Below, one piece after another: positions 41,232 through 50,019 of a stretch of DNA of 64,000 nucleotides. The notes under the pieces were generated by a model that saw nothing but the letters and a program-made list of their open reading frames with translations, did not search any database and was not told the DNA's origin. This stretch comes from Candidatus Eremiobacteraceae bacterium (GTDB taxonomy: Bacteria > Vulcanimicrobiota > Vulcanimicrobiia > Eremiobacterales > Eremiobacteraceae), in contig DATGJI010000024.1 of the NCBI GenBank assembly GCA_035295225.1, positions 1 to 64,000 on the forward strand. Direction: 5' to 3'. Position 1 is the first letter of the stretch. Every line of letters starts with the position of its first letter. The translations under genes were made by a program, and so were the position numbers.

Positions 41232-43556
41232 TTAGAGGTGCTGGGTCACCGTGAACGTCAGCGCGCGGCCGGGCAGTGAGTACGCGTTCGTCGGCGACGG
41301 TCCGGTCGGCGTTGGATATGCGACGCCGGCGCCGAACAACGTGAACTTGTCCGCGAACTGATTCGTCAAGTTCTGCACGCCGAGTGTGAGCGTCGTCTGC
41401 TGCATCTGCTTGTACACGCTGCCGTTGAACAGCCAGTATGACGGCCGGTTCAACTCGTTGTTGGCACTTTCGTACCCCGCGCCGATCGCATAGCCGAACC
41501 CGGTCGAACCGTGACCGTCGAGCGACAGCAAGCCTTTGTGCGGTGGTATGCCTTGGAATTGCTGACCCGAGACGACGTTTGGCGCCGAAGGGTCGAACGC
41601 TGCCGGATCGTTGAGCGGATAGGCGATGTCGATCCCATACTCGGCGTGCAGCGCGCTATAGCGTGAAAGCTGCTTGTCCGCGCGAAGCTCGACGCCTTGG
41701 TAGCGGACGTTCGCCAAGTTCTCGATGAAGCCGAACTGACCGCCGCCCGGATTCGAACTCGGCACGAAGAAGATCGGGTCGCGCAGCGCCGTGCTGTAGG
41801 CGTCGATCTCGATCCGCGGCGCGAGTTCGTCGCCGCCGAAACGATGTTCGTAGCCGACTTCGAATTCGCTCGTATGTTCGGCGGTGAGGGTCGGGTTGAT
41901 CGCCCGTTCGGTCATGAGCGGCGCGCGGAAACCCGTGCCGAACGAAGCCCGGAAGACATTGTCGGCGCTTGGCGTCCAGACCATCGCGAGCCGCGGGTCG
42001 ATGCTGGAGCCGAACGTGTCGTATCGGCTCGCGTACACCGCTGCGGTGTAATGCAGCTGCGGCGTCGAATCCCACTGATACAATCCTGCAAAGGACCGCT
42101 GCGTCTGCTGCGTCGACAAGATGCCGGGTGAGAATGGCGCACCGGGCGGCAGCGAGAGAGTCTCGTGCCGAATATCCGTGAGCAGCGTCCACGTGCCGTT
42201 CGCGAGATAACGGTCGTACTGGATCGAGTCATCGCTCACGACGTCGCGGTCGTCGAACAGATATGGATTCGCCAGCGTGACCGGCACGCCGGGAACCGTC
42301 TGATCGGTCACGTTCGTGAGGTGTCGCATGATCAAGGTGCCGGGCGCGGTTCCCGTCGTGCTCGACTCACCGATCGGCAGCTGCACATCTAAACCGTATG
42401 CCGGCGAATTCGTCAGGTCCGCAGCTCCGGGATACGCGGTGAATATCGAGCTTGGTCCGACGCTGTTCGGATCGTTCGGGAAGCTGAGCGGCGCGGAAAG
42501 GTCGCGATACGCAGTCGTGTTGCGATAGGTGGCTTCTACGAATCCGTCGCCGATGCCGAGCGAATAGCGCAGCTTCAATAACGATGATGTCGCATCGATC
42601 GTGCTGCCGAGCGTGGTCGATGCGACCGTAGGCGGCGACGCTTGCGGGTTCGGCTCATAGAGCGCGTCGTAGCCGGTGACCGCGCCGTTCGTGCTGTAGC
42701 GATGGAATGAAAGCGCGTAGCCGAGACGATCGCCGGTCGTACCGGTCGCCTGAAGCGTGTAACCGGATGTGTCGAAAGTACCGAGCGAGAACCGCAGCAA
42801 GCCATGGTCTTGCGGCGTCGGGTCGAGCGTGCGGAAGTTGATCGTGCCGCCTTGTGTGTTCGCCCCGTCCAGCGAGGCCGGTCCCACGCCATAGACGACC
42901 TGCACCGCAGAGAATTGCGCCGGGTCTAGCAACTCGAGGTCGAAGTCACCGGTGTTGGCGTTGTTCACCACGTGGCCGTCGATGTCGATGAGCGTTTCCG
43001 AGGGGTCCGGGCCGCGCAAGCTGGCTGTCTGCGGCAAGCCCGGCGCGCCGCCTGCAGGACGCGTCATCGTGACAGCGATCTGTTGGCTGAGCGCATCGGC
43101 AAGATTCTCGACGCCGCGCCCGGCTAGGTCTTGGGGATCGAGGTTCGCCGACGGTGCGGAGGAGGTGGATAGCACCTGACGGCCGTTGACCGTGACACGA
43201 TCGAGCGTCGAAATGCTGCCTGTGGTCGCGCGCGCTAACTGAAGGACGATCGCCGCCGTGTGGCCCTCGGTGACGGAGATCGTCCGCGGAGCCAGGGGCG
43301 CGAAGCCTCGCGCTTGCGCGGTCACGACGTATGTCTGGGCCGGGAGGTCGAGCTTGAACGAACCGTCGGCGCCGGAGATGACGGAGTTACGCGTAGGACC
43401 CGCCGCAAATTCGATCCGGGCCGCAGCGATCGGCTGACCGGAAGCATCGATGACGTTTCCTTGAACAGACCCGGTCGAAGCCGCTAGCGCAGGCGTTAAC
43501 AGCAGCCCGGCAAGGATGGCTGCAACGGTAATTTTAAGAGTCGCGAATATTCTCAA
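41232..43556 (-). CDS. TonB-dependent receptor with N-terminal carboxypeptidase-regulatory-like domain
   Basis: A 774-residue outer-membrane protein. Signal peptide ending near ALAAS (residue 26), a carboxypeptidase-regulatory-like domain (STGSVQGNVIDASGQPIAAARIEF, about 27-105), then the plug domain (about 130-240; SLRGPDPSETLIDIDGHVV) and a barrel ending ALTFTVTQHL. The barrel carries the usual aromatic girdle positions and many GYxx strand pairs. It shows that this organism has an outer membrane. The ligand (siderophore, sugar, peptide) is not readable. It begins at a TTG, as no in-frame ATG is suitable. Confidence 0.88.
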   Translation of the reverse strand: MRIFATLKITVAAILAGLLLTPALAASTGSVQGNVIDASGQPIAAARIEFAAGPTRNSVISGADGSFKLDLPAQTYVVTAQARGFAPLAPRTISVTEGHTAAIVLQLARATTGSISTLDRVTVNGRQVLSTSSAPSANLDPQDLAGRGVENLADALSQQIAVTMTRPAGGAPGLPQTASLRGPDPSETLIDIDGHVVNNANTGDFDLELLDPAQFSAVQVVYGVGPASLDGANTQGGTINFRTLDPTPQDHGLLRFSLGTFDTSGYTLQATGTTGDRLGYALSFHRYSTNGAVTGYDALYEPNPQASPPTVASTTLGSTIDATSSLLKLRYSLGIGDGFVEATYRNTTAYRDLSAPLSFPNDPNSVGPSSIFTAYPGAADLTNSPAYGLDVQLPIGESSTTGTAPGTLIMRHLTNVTDQTVPGVPVTLANPYLFDDRDVVSDDSIQYDRYLANGTWTLLTDIRHETLSLPPGAPFSPGILSTQQTQRSFAGLYQWDSTPQLHYTAAVYASRYDTFGSSIDPRLAMVWTPSADNVFRASFGTGFRAPLMTERAINPTLTAEHTSEFEVGYEHRFGGDELAPRIEIDAYSTALRDPIFFVPSSNPGGGQFGFIENLANVRYQGVELRADKQLSRYSALHAEYGIDIAYPLNDPAAFDPSAPNVVSGQQFQGIPPHKGLLSLDGHGSTGFGYAIGAGYESANNELNRPSYWLFNGSVYKQMQQTTLTLGVQNLTNQFADKFTLFGAGVAYPTPTGPSPTNAYSLPGRALTFTVTQHL

Positions 43557-43604
43557 GGTATATACTCATTTATCCCAGCTCCGTCGGCGCGCCTGCCGCG
43601 CGTT

Positions 43605-43621
43605 TCCCAATCGGATTGGGA
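43605..43621. promoter_or_regulatory. 17-bp palindrome between divergent TonB receptor and fumarase genes
   Basis: TCCCAAT-CGG-ATTGGGA is a perfect 7-bp inverted repeat with a 3-base centre. It lies 49 bases upstream of the receptor start and 132 upstream of the fumarase start. A dimeric regulator could control the receptor from here. No binding protein is suggested by context. Confidence 0.45.
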
Positions 43622-43752
43622 CGTTTTCCGTCATCCTCCGACTATCGTCAAACTCTTCACAGGACCGGGTTTTCAAGCATGCGTAGTTGGCGATGTACGG
43701 CACCCGCCGCATGCAATGGCGGCCCACATCTAGACTAGAATGCAGGAGAGCC

Positions 43753-45171
43753 ATGAACGACAGATCGGACAGCGCAACGCGGGCTGAACGCGACTCGATG
43801 GGCGAGATGCAGGTCCCCGCGCACGCATTGTACGGCGCGAGCACACAGCGCGCCGTGCTCAATTTTCCGATCAGCGACCTTCGCTATCCGCGGCGCTTTA
43901 TCAAAGCACTGGGTCAGATCAAACTCGCGGCGGCGCAGACCAACGGCGAACTGGGGTTGATCGACGAGGGCGTCGCCCGCGCCGTCGTAGAGGCCGCGCA
44001 AGAAGTCGTCGACGGTAAGCACGACGCGCACTTCGTAGTGGACATCTTCCAAACCGGCTCGGGAACGTCCACCAACATGAATGCGAATGAAGTGATCGCC
44101 CACGTGGTCGCCGGCCACAAGCGCACCGACAAGAAAGTGCACCAGAACGACCACGTCAATTTCGGCCAGAGCTCCAACGACGTGATTCCGACCGCGACGC
44201 ACGTCGCCGCCGCCAGCGCCATCAAAGAAGATCTGCTGCCGGCGCTGCACACGCTGCAATCCTCGCTTGAGAAGAAGAGCCAGGAGTTCTGGCAGATCGT
44301 CAAGACCGGCCGCACGCACTTGCAAGACGCGACGCCGATCCGCCTTGGTCAGGAATTCCTCGGCTACGCGGGTCAGATAGAACGCGCTCGCAAACGCGCG
44401 AATCACGCGCTCGACGAACTATGCGAGGTCGCGCTCGGCGGCACTGCGGTGGGCACCGGCATCAACACACATCCCGAGTTCGCCAAGCGGACGTGCGCGA
44501 AGCTGGCGGAAATGACCGGCCTTCCCATCCGCGAGACGTCGAACCATTTTCAAGCGCAATCGAGCTTGGACAATTGCGTTGCGGCGAGCGGCGCGCTCAA
44601 GACGATCGCGGTATCGCTGACGAAGATCGCCAACGACATCCGCTGGCTCGGATCCGGTCCGCGCGCCGGCATCGGTGAGTTGGAATTGCCAGCCGTTCAG
44701 CCCGGTTCGTCCATCATGCCGGGCAAAGTCAATCCCGTGATCTGCGAGAGCGTGCTGATGGTCTGCGTGCAGGTGATCGGGAACGACGCAGCCATCACGG
44801 TCGGCGGACAGAGCGGCAACTTCGAGATCAATCTCACGATGCCGATCGTCGGCTATGATCTGCTTCAGTCGATCTCGCTGCTCGCGCACGCCTGTACGAA
44901 CTTCGCCAAGCAATGCGTGGACGGTCTCAAAGCGACCGACAAGGGCCCGCAGATGGTCGAGCGCGGACTTGCGATCTGCACATCGCTCGCACCCATCATC
45001 GGATACGACGCGGCCGCCGATATCGCCAAAGTCGCTGCCAAGACCGGTAAGACGATCCGCGAAGTAGCGCGCGAGAAGACGAAGCTGTCCGACGCCGAGC
45101 TCGACTCGATCCTCAACCCGGCGCTGATGTGCGAACCGAGCGCGGATCGCGTCGGCGCCGGAGGCGGATAA
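43753..45171 (+). CDS. fumC: Class II fumarate hydratase (FumC type)
   Basis: A 472-residue enzyme of the aspartase/fumarase superfamily. Diagnostic stretches are VDIFQTGSGTSTNMNANEV, the NDVIPTATH region, TGRTHLQDATPIRLGQEF, and the family signature GSSIMPGKVNPV near residue 320. It converts fumarate to malate in the TCA cycle, in the cytoplasm, and needs no iron-sulfur cluster. ATG 43753 follows CAGGAGAG. The next gene on the same strand starts 9 bases after its stop. Confidence 0.96.
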   Translation: MNDRSDSATRAERDSMGEMQVPAHALYGASTQRAVLNFPISDLRYPRRFIKALGQIKLAAAQTNGELGLIDEGVARAVVEAAQEVVDGKHDAHFVVDIFQTGSGTSTNMNANEVIAHVVAGHKRTDKKVHQNDHVNFGQSSNDVIPTATHVAAASAIKEDLLPALHTLQSSLEKKSQEFWQIVKTGRTHLQDATPIRLGQEFLGYAGQIERARKRANHALDELCEVALGGTAVGTGINTHPEFAKRTCAKLAEMTGLPIRETSNHFQAQSSLDNCVAASGALKTIAVSLTKIANDIRWLGSGPRAGIGELELPAVQPGSSIMPGKVNPVICESVLMVCVQVIGNDAAITVGGQSGNFEINLTMPIVGYDLLQSISLLAHACTNFAKQCVDGLKATDKGPQMVERGLAICTSLAPIIGYDAAADIAKVAAKTGKTIREVAREKTKLSDAELDSILNPALMCEPSADRVGAGGG

Positions 45172-45179
45172 ACGCCGCC

Positions 45180-46070
45180 ATGAAAACGATCGGCCTGGTC
45201 GGCGTCGGCGCGATGGGCGAACCGATCGGCGCCACGCTGTTGCGCGCCGGCATGACGCTGCGCATCTGTGCTCACCGCCGCCGCGAGCGAGTCGATCGCC
45301 TCATCGCAGCGGGCGCCGTGGAAGCGTCAGATCCCGCCGCCGTCGCCGACGGCTGCGACGTGCTGATCATGGCGCTGCCGGACTCGCCGCAAGTCGAAGA
45401 GGCGCTTTTCGGCTCGCGCGGCGCGGCGCCGTCATTGCGGCGCGGCTCCTACGTCATCGACATGTCGACCATATCTCCCGTAGCGTCGCGCGACTTTCAC
45501 AAGCGTCTCGCGGAGCGCGGCGTCGCCATGATCGACGCGCCGGTCTCCGGCGGCCCGGCGCGAGCGGCCGACGGCACGCTTGCGATCATGGCCGGCGGCG
45601 AACCGGAATCGTACGCTGCCTGCGAGCCGATCCTCCGCTTGCTCGGCACCCCCACGCGCGTCGGTCCCCCGGGTATGGGCGAGACGGTCAAACTCGTGAA
45701 TCAGATCATCATCTCATCCGTCATGATCGCGAACATCGAAGGGATGCTCTTCGCAAAAAAGGCGGGCGCCGATATCGACCTCGTGCGCCGCGTGATCGGC
45801 TCCGCGACCGGTTCGAACTACATCCTGGAGAAGTGGCTGCCGCAGACCTGGTTTGCGGGATCGCACAAGGGCGGATTCGCGCTCGATCTCTTGCGTAAGG
45901 ATCTCAATGCCGCGCTGAAAGCGGCAGAAACGATGGGCCTATCGATGGTCCTTTCCACGTGTGCCGCTCAGCGCTACGGCGAGGCGGCGAGGGACGGCCT
46001 TGGCGCCGACGATTATAGCGCGGTCGCTGTGCCGTACGAACGCGCCGCCGGCGTCAATATCACCGATTAA
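45180..46070 (+). CDS. NAD(P)-dependent oxidoreductase of the 3-hydroxyisobutyrate dehydrogenase family
   Basis: A 296-residue beta-hydroxyacid dehydrogenase. Residues 1-15 give the Rossmann motif GLVGVGAMGEPIG; DAPVSGGPARA (119-129) is the substrate-binding signature; GMGETVKLVNQ contains catalytic K171 and N174. C-terminal helices include GGFALDLLRKDL. The exact substrate (3-hydroxyisobutyrate, tartronate semialdehyde, glyoxylate or similar) cannot be told. It is closely spaced after fumC, so it is probably cotranscribed. Its stop overlaps the end of the convergent gene by 4 bases. Confidence 0.93.
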   Translation: MKTIGLVGVGAMGEPIGATLLRAGMTLRICAHRRRERVDRLIAAGAVEASDPAAVADGCDVLIMALPDSPQVEEALFGSRGAAPSLRRGSYVIDMSTISPVASRDFHKRLAERGVAMIDAPVSGGPARAADGTLAIMAGGEPESYAACEPILRLLGTPTRVGPPGMGETVKLVNQIIISSVMIANIEGMLFAKKAGADIDLVRRVIGSATGSNYILEKWLPQTWFAGSHKGGFALDLLRKDLNAALKAAETMGLSMVLSTCAAQRYGEAARDGLGADDYSAVAVPYERAAGVNITD

Positions 46071-46483
46071 TATTTTTCGCACGAGTCGTGCGCGCTCTGC
46101 GGCTTCCCATTCACCGTGTAGTTGAACACGCGATCGATACGCGTCGGCGTGGAGCGGCGCCACAGGACGGTTCCGTGCGAGGCTGCTTCAGGCTGATAGA
46201 AGGTTCCCGTCCAAGTCCATCCGTTTGACGCGGGTCCCGGTGATGTGTTCGTGGCGAACGTGCCGTCGCCGTGAAAGTCGTAGTATATCCACTCTTTGAG
46301 CTTGGGCACGTAGCCGACATACGCCGTGCCGCCGTCGGCGGAACGCGGTCCCCATTGCACGGTCGTCCAGCCGACGCCCGGCGCAGGCGCGATGTGCCAA
46401 TGATATCCACCGGTACAGGTCCACGATCCGGCGAACGCTTGCGCGAAAAGGCTTGTCGCGGCTGCAGCAAGTGCGAGTAGCAT
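46067..46483 (-). CDS. Small exported protein, unknown
   Basis: A 138-residue protein with signal peptide LALAAAATSLFAQAFAGSW. The mature part has two cysteines (SWTCTGGYHWHI and SAHDSCEKY at the very end), likely a disulfide, and a beta-rich fold (LKEWIYYDFHGDGTFATNTS, NGWTWTGTFYQPEA). I chose the ATG at 46483 because AAAGG lies about 9 bases before it; the ATG at 46492 is too close to that SD. Function unknown. It converges with the dehydrogenase gene. Confidence 0.7.
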   Translation of the reverse strand: MLLALAAAATSLFAQAFAGSWTCTGGYHWHIAPAPGVGWTTVQWGPRSADGGTAYVGYVPKLKEWIYYDFHGDGTFATNTSPGPASNGWTWTGTFYQPEAASHGTVLWRRSTPTRIDRVFNYTVNGKPQSAHDSCEKY

Positions 46484-46556
46484 GGCGATCATCCTTTCGT
46501 GATGCCGTCGATGTGTTTCGGCCGGGAACATTGGTCGGAACGAGCGGCGAAGCCTA

Positions 46557-46578
46557 GGGGCCGACTCGCGTCGGCCCC
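46557..46578. terminator. Hairpin between two minus-strand genes
   Basis: GGGGCCGAC (46557-46565), TCGC loop, GTCGGCCCC (46570-46578), a perfect 9-bp stem. On the minus strand a motif TCTGAAGGGGCCGAC runs into it, also found at 48809-48823 on the plus strand, and a partial second copy is at 46588-46604. It lies beyond the stop of the lipoprotein gene ending at 46633. Confidence 0.65.
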
Positions 46579-46632
46579 TTCAGAAGCGTGGTCGGTCCCT
46601 TCAGAAGCGTGGCGCTTGCGTTGAACGGTGCC

Positions 46633-47310
46633 TTACGGCGGCGGCGTCGCCGATATCACGCAATCGATCCGGTTCGGCGTGTTGAAATTGTGGTCTTCCT
46701 CCATGACGCCTTGGCCGTACGCGTAACCGTATCCATCCGTGGACGTGCCGATCATGTGCGAGCCTTCAAAGAATTCATTCACCTGATAGACGCCGAACGT
46801 CGTCGGGTTTGTCGGACCAGTGCCCCAATAGAAGCGACTAATGGTTCCGCCGTTCTCTGCCGGGTAGTCGTAGAATTTTCCGGCCGGCCCCGGGCTTGCG
46901 GCTTGTATGACGACGGGCGACGCAAGCGGCTGCGGCGACGAACCGGCAGTCGCCATGTAGCCGTAGAGCAACGTGTCGCCGGCGGCATCGTTGGCGAGCA
47001 GCTGAATTTCGTCCGTGCTCTGCGTCGGCGAGGATGGGATTTGTTCCTGATATTCGTATGTGAGCGTCCCGTTGACAGTAACGCTGCCGATGACTCGGTT
47101 CGTCTTTGGAAAACTCGATGCGCCCGGCGCCGGTGTGCCGAGGTAGCACTTGTAGGTCCACGCATCGCCGACGGCCAGCGGTTGGTAGAACTGCATGATC
47201 GTGGGCGAAGGCGATGGCCGCGGACCCGGAAGTCCGCCGCCTCCGCCACCCCCTCCGCCGCACGCCGCGAGAAGCGTCACTAAGCCCACGAGTCCGAGCA
47301 TCCATTTCAT
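46633..47310 (-). CDS. Exported lipoprotein with poly-glycine start
   Basis: A 225-residue lipoprotein: MKWMLGLVGLVTLLAACGGG with the lipobox cysteine at residue 17, directly followed by a run of glycines and a Pro/Ser linker. The mature domain contains YQPLAVGDAWTYKCYLGTP and VNGTLTYEYQEQIPSS, which suggests a small beta-barrel or lipocalin-like fold, not confirmed. Function unknown. It is divergent from the ToxR-like regulator, whose start is 52 bases away. Confidence 0.78.
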   Translation of the reverse strand: MKWMLGLVGLVTLLAACGGGGGGGGGLPGPRPSPSPTIMQFYQPLAVGDAWTYKCYLGTPAPGASSFPKTNRVIGSVTVNGTLTYEYQEQIPSSPTQSTDEIQLLANDAAGDTLLYGYMATAGSSPQPLASPVVIQAASPGPAGKFYDYPAENGGTISRFYWGTGPTNPTTFGVYQVNEFFEGSHMIGTSTDGYGYAYGQGVMEEDHNFNTPNRIDCVISATPPP

Positions 47311-47343
47311 ACGCCGATCATGCCAGGTTCGCTGTTGAAAAGT

Positions 47344-47371
47344 CTCAAACGATTGCTCAAGGATGTCTCAA
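47344..47371 (+). promoter_or_regulatory. Direct repeats at the start of the ToxR-like regulator gene
   Basis: CTCAA occurs at 47344, 47355 and 47367, in larger units GTCTCAAAC, TTGCTCAAGG and TGTCTCAAGA, spaced 11 and 12 bases. OmpR/PhoB-type winged helices bind such 11-bp direct repeats. The third copy lies inside the start of the coding region. It may be an autoregulatory site. Confidence 0.4.
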
Positions 47372-48802
47372 GACGGCTCGAATTCTCCGAACGGTGCGCG
47401 CCTCGGCGCGCTTGAATATTCGTTTGGCCCCTATCGCATGCGCACCGACGACATGATCCTGTATTTTCGGGATGCTGCTGTTCCGCTCGCGCCAAAGGTC
47501 GCGCAGACGCTGCTCGCGCTGCTCGAGCGCGCCGGACGGGTTGTATCTAAGGAAGAACTTCTCGAGACCGTGTGGGGCGGCGCCGCGATAGAGGACGCGA
47601 ATCTTTCGCAGAACATCTATACGCTGCGGCGCCAATTCGAGGCGACCGCCGGCGAATCGCTCATCGAGACGCTCCCGCGCCGCGGCTACCGGTTCGCCGG
47701 ACGCGTCAGGCGCGCGGCTCCCGATCGTAGGGGGAGAAGACGGTCTTTGCTCGTTGCGAACGCTTTACTCGCAGCAGCGACCGCGTGCGCGGGGTGCGGG
47801 GCCGCGCTCATCGTCTTTGCGAGCACCGTCGGCGTGCGCGCCCCGGTGACGACGGCCCCGCCGGCGCTCGCTGCCAGCCAAGCCTACTGGACAGGCTGGT
47901 TGTACTATCGCGAAGGCACTGACGAAGGATTCCGCACTGCGCTGCGCTCGTTCAAGCAAGCAGCGGACTTGCAGCCTTCGGATCCGCGCGGTGCCGCCGG
48001 CGAGGCGATGACCTATGCTTCGCTCGCGGACAGTGAGGGAGATTCGCCCTCGGCCGTCGCCGATAGCGCGCATGCTGACTGGCTTGCATATCACGTGCTC
48101 GCAAATCATCGCGATTCCGCCGCTGCACTCGCGGCAAAGGGATTCGTTGAATTCGACATCGATGGCGCCTTTGCGGCCGCGACGCGCGATCTACGGCGCG
48201 CCGAACATCTCGATCCGCAGAGCGCGCCGTCTTACATATGGTACGGCAGTGTGCTGCTCTGGCAAGGAAGATTATCGGCGGCGCGCGAGCAGCTGTCGCA
48301 CGCGACGCGGCTTGATTCGTCGCTTCCGAGCCTGGACTATCTGTTGGCGTGGGACTACTATTTCAGCCGCGACTTCGACAACGCGATCGCTTTCGCCAAG
48401 CTCGCAATCGCCGACCCGTGGACCGAAAATGCAGGCCGCCTGCTGCTCGCCGCAGCCGATGAGGGCGCAGGCCGATTCAAGCCCGCGATCGCCGCAGTTG
48501 CGGATCTGGCTCCCGGACCGACGGATGACATCGCCGCGAGCGCCACGCGCGCCCACGTCTACGCGACGATGGGTGATCGTGTCGACGCAGCTCGCGAGCT
48601 CCGTACGGTCGAGCGGCTCAGCGAGCGCTATAAGCAGCGGCCTTTGCTAACCGCCGTCGCGTATCTCGCAAACGGCCGGTTAGACGAGACGTTCGCTTGG
48701 CTCTCGCGCCTATCGCAGATCGATCGCACCGTTCTCGAAATGGACCCGCGCCTTGATCGCGCGCGACAAGATCCGCGGTTCTCGAAATGGCTCCACGGCT
48801 AA
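47363..48802 (+). CDS. ToxR/CadC-like regulator: winged helix, membrane segment, TPR domain
   Basis: A 479-residue protein. Residues about 17-115 are an OmpR/PhoB-type winged helix (FGPYRMRTDDMILYFRD, VVSKEELLETVWGG, SQNIYTLRRQF, IETLPRRGYRFAG), the DNA-binding region. A single membrane segment follows (about 128-152), then a TPR-rich C-terminal part (about 165-479) that would face the periplasm. Such one-component regulators (CadC/ToxR style) sense an outside signal and act on nearby promoters; the divergent lipoprotein at 47310 is a candidate target. ATG 47363. Confidence 0.87.
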   Translation: MSQDGSNSPNGARLGALEYSFGPYRMRTDDMILYFRDAAVPLAPKVAQTLLALLERAGRVVSKEELLETVWGGAAIEDANLSQNIYTLRRQFEATAGESLIETLPRRGYRFAGRVRRAAPDRRGRRRSLLVANALLAAATACAGCGAALIVFASTVGVRAPVTTAPPALAASQAYWTGWLYYREGTDEGFRTALRSFKQAADLQPSDPRGAAGEAMTYASLADSEGDSPSAVADSAHADWLAYHVLANHRDSAAALAAKGFVEFDIDGAFAAATRDLRRAEHLDPQSAPSYIWYGSVLLWQGRLSAAREQLSHATRLDSSLPSLDYLLAWDYYFSRDFDNAIAFAKLAIADPWTENAGRLLLAAADEGAGRFKPAIAAVADLAPGPTDDIAASATRAHVYATMGDRVDAARELRTVERLSERYKQRPLLTAVAYLANGRLDETFAWLSRLSQIDRTVLEMDPRLDRARQDPRFSKWLHG

Positions 48803-48814
48803 GCCTCGTCTGAA

Positions 48815-48837
48815 GGGGCCGACTTTCAGTCGGCCCT
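48815..48837 (+). terminator. Hairpin after the ToxR-like regulator
   Basis: GGGCCGACT (48816-48824), a 3-base loop, AGTCGGCCC (48828-48836), a perfect 9-bp stem located 13 bases beyond the stop. No T run follows, so efficiency is uncertain. TCTGAAGGGGCCGAC at its 5' edge is identical to the sequence at 46572-46586 on the minus strand. Confidence 0.65.
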
Positions 48838-48928
48838 GGATTGGTTTCGCCTAGGGCAAGCGGTGTTTGCCCGGCTACGGAACGACGCGGGCAAGCGATA
48901 CTTGGCCCGGCGCCGAAAGATTGTCGAC

Positions 48929-49987
48929 ATGATGACCTACGCCACGCTTGACGGACCGCGCACGATCAGCTGGCGCGACAAACCTCTGCCGAATCCAGGA
49001 CCGGGCGAGGTGCTCGTACGGATTCGCGCGGCGCTGACGTGCGGCACCGACCTCAAAACGTTTCGGCGCGGACATCCAAAGCTGCAATTCGGGCCTTTCG
49101 GGCACGAAGCTTCCGGTGACGTGATCGCGATCGGCGAGGGCGTGACATCGTTCTCTCCTGGAGATCCCGTCATGTGGGTGCAGACCGCACCCTGCGGCGG
49201 CTGCGAGGCATGCCGCGCCGCCAAAGAAAATCTTTGCGAAAAGCTCTTCGACGACATCGCGCTCGGCGCATACGGCACGCACTTACTGCTGCCCGACAAA
49301 ATCGTGCGGCGCAATCTCTATCGAAAACCCGCGCACCTCTCGTACATGGAGGCCGCGTTCTTGGAGCCATTAGCCTGCGTCGTGCATGGCTGGTCGGTTC
49401 TCCGCCGCGCGAACGCACGAGAGCCGCTTCCGCACGACGTGGCGATCGTCGGCGCAGGCACGATCGGATTGCTCCACCTGCTCAACGCGGTGCAAGCCGG
49501 TGTGCATGCGACCGTCATAGCGCGCGGCGCAGATCGACTCGACCTTGCCATGCGGCTCGGCGCCGACGAGGTCCTCGACGCGGTGAAGGTCGAGGACGAT
49601 CCTGCGGACCGCGCCATAAACGCGGCGCGTTTCGATGCGGTGATCGAATGCGGCGGAACGGCCGAGAGCTGGAACACCGCGGTTCGACTCGTCGCACCTG
49701 GCGGGCGCGTTCTTCTGTTCGGCGGACTGCCGGCGGGCGAGCGCGTAGCCTTGGACGCGGGCCGCATCCATTACGACGAACTAACCCTCCTCGGCACCTT
49801 CCATTTCTCGCCGGACGACGTTCGCGAAGCGCGGGACCTGCTCGCGGGAGGCGCGGCAAACGTGAAACCGCTCGTGAGCGGCATCGAGCCGATGAGCGCG
49901 TTGCCGAGCGTGTTTGAGCGGCTCGATAAGCGCGAAGGCTTCAAGTATGCTTTAGTCCCAGAGCCCGCGCGCGTCGGGTGGATTTGA
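48929..49987 (+). CDS. Zinc-dependent alcohol/polyol dehydrogenase-like protein (first of pair)
   Basis: A 352-residue medium-chain dehydrogenase. C38 (ALTCGTD) and H59-E60 (GHEASG) match the catalytic zinc site, and C89, C92, C95 and C103 (CGGCEACRAAKENLC) form the structural zinc site. The NAD site VAIVGAGTIGLL is at about 173-184. It resembles sorbitol/threonine dehydrogenases and acts on a secondary alcohol of a sugar or polyol, substrate unknown. ATG 48929 or 48932. It leads a three-gene operon; the next start lies 33 bases after its stop. Confidence 0.92.
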   Translation: MMTYATLDGPRTISWRDKPLPNPGPGEVLVRIRAALTCGTDLKTFRRGHPKLQFGPFGHEASGDVIAIGEGVTSFSPGDPVMWVQTAPCGGCEACRAAKENLCEKLFDDIALGAYGTHLLLPDKIVRRNLYRKPAHLSYMEAAFLEPLACVVHGWSVLRRANAREPLPHDVAIVGAGTIGLLHLLNAVQAGVHATVIARGADRLDLAMRLGADEVLDAVKVEDDPADRAINAARFDAVIECGGTAESWNTAVRLVAPGGRVLLFGGLPAGERVALDAGRIHYDELTLLGTFHFSPDDVREARDLLAGGAANVKPLVSGIEPMSALPSVFERLDKREGFKYALVPEPARVGWI

Positions 49988-50019
49988 GGCGTGCAAGCGC
50001 GAAACGCCGAGATTCCGAT

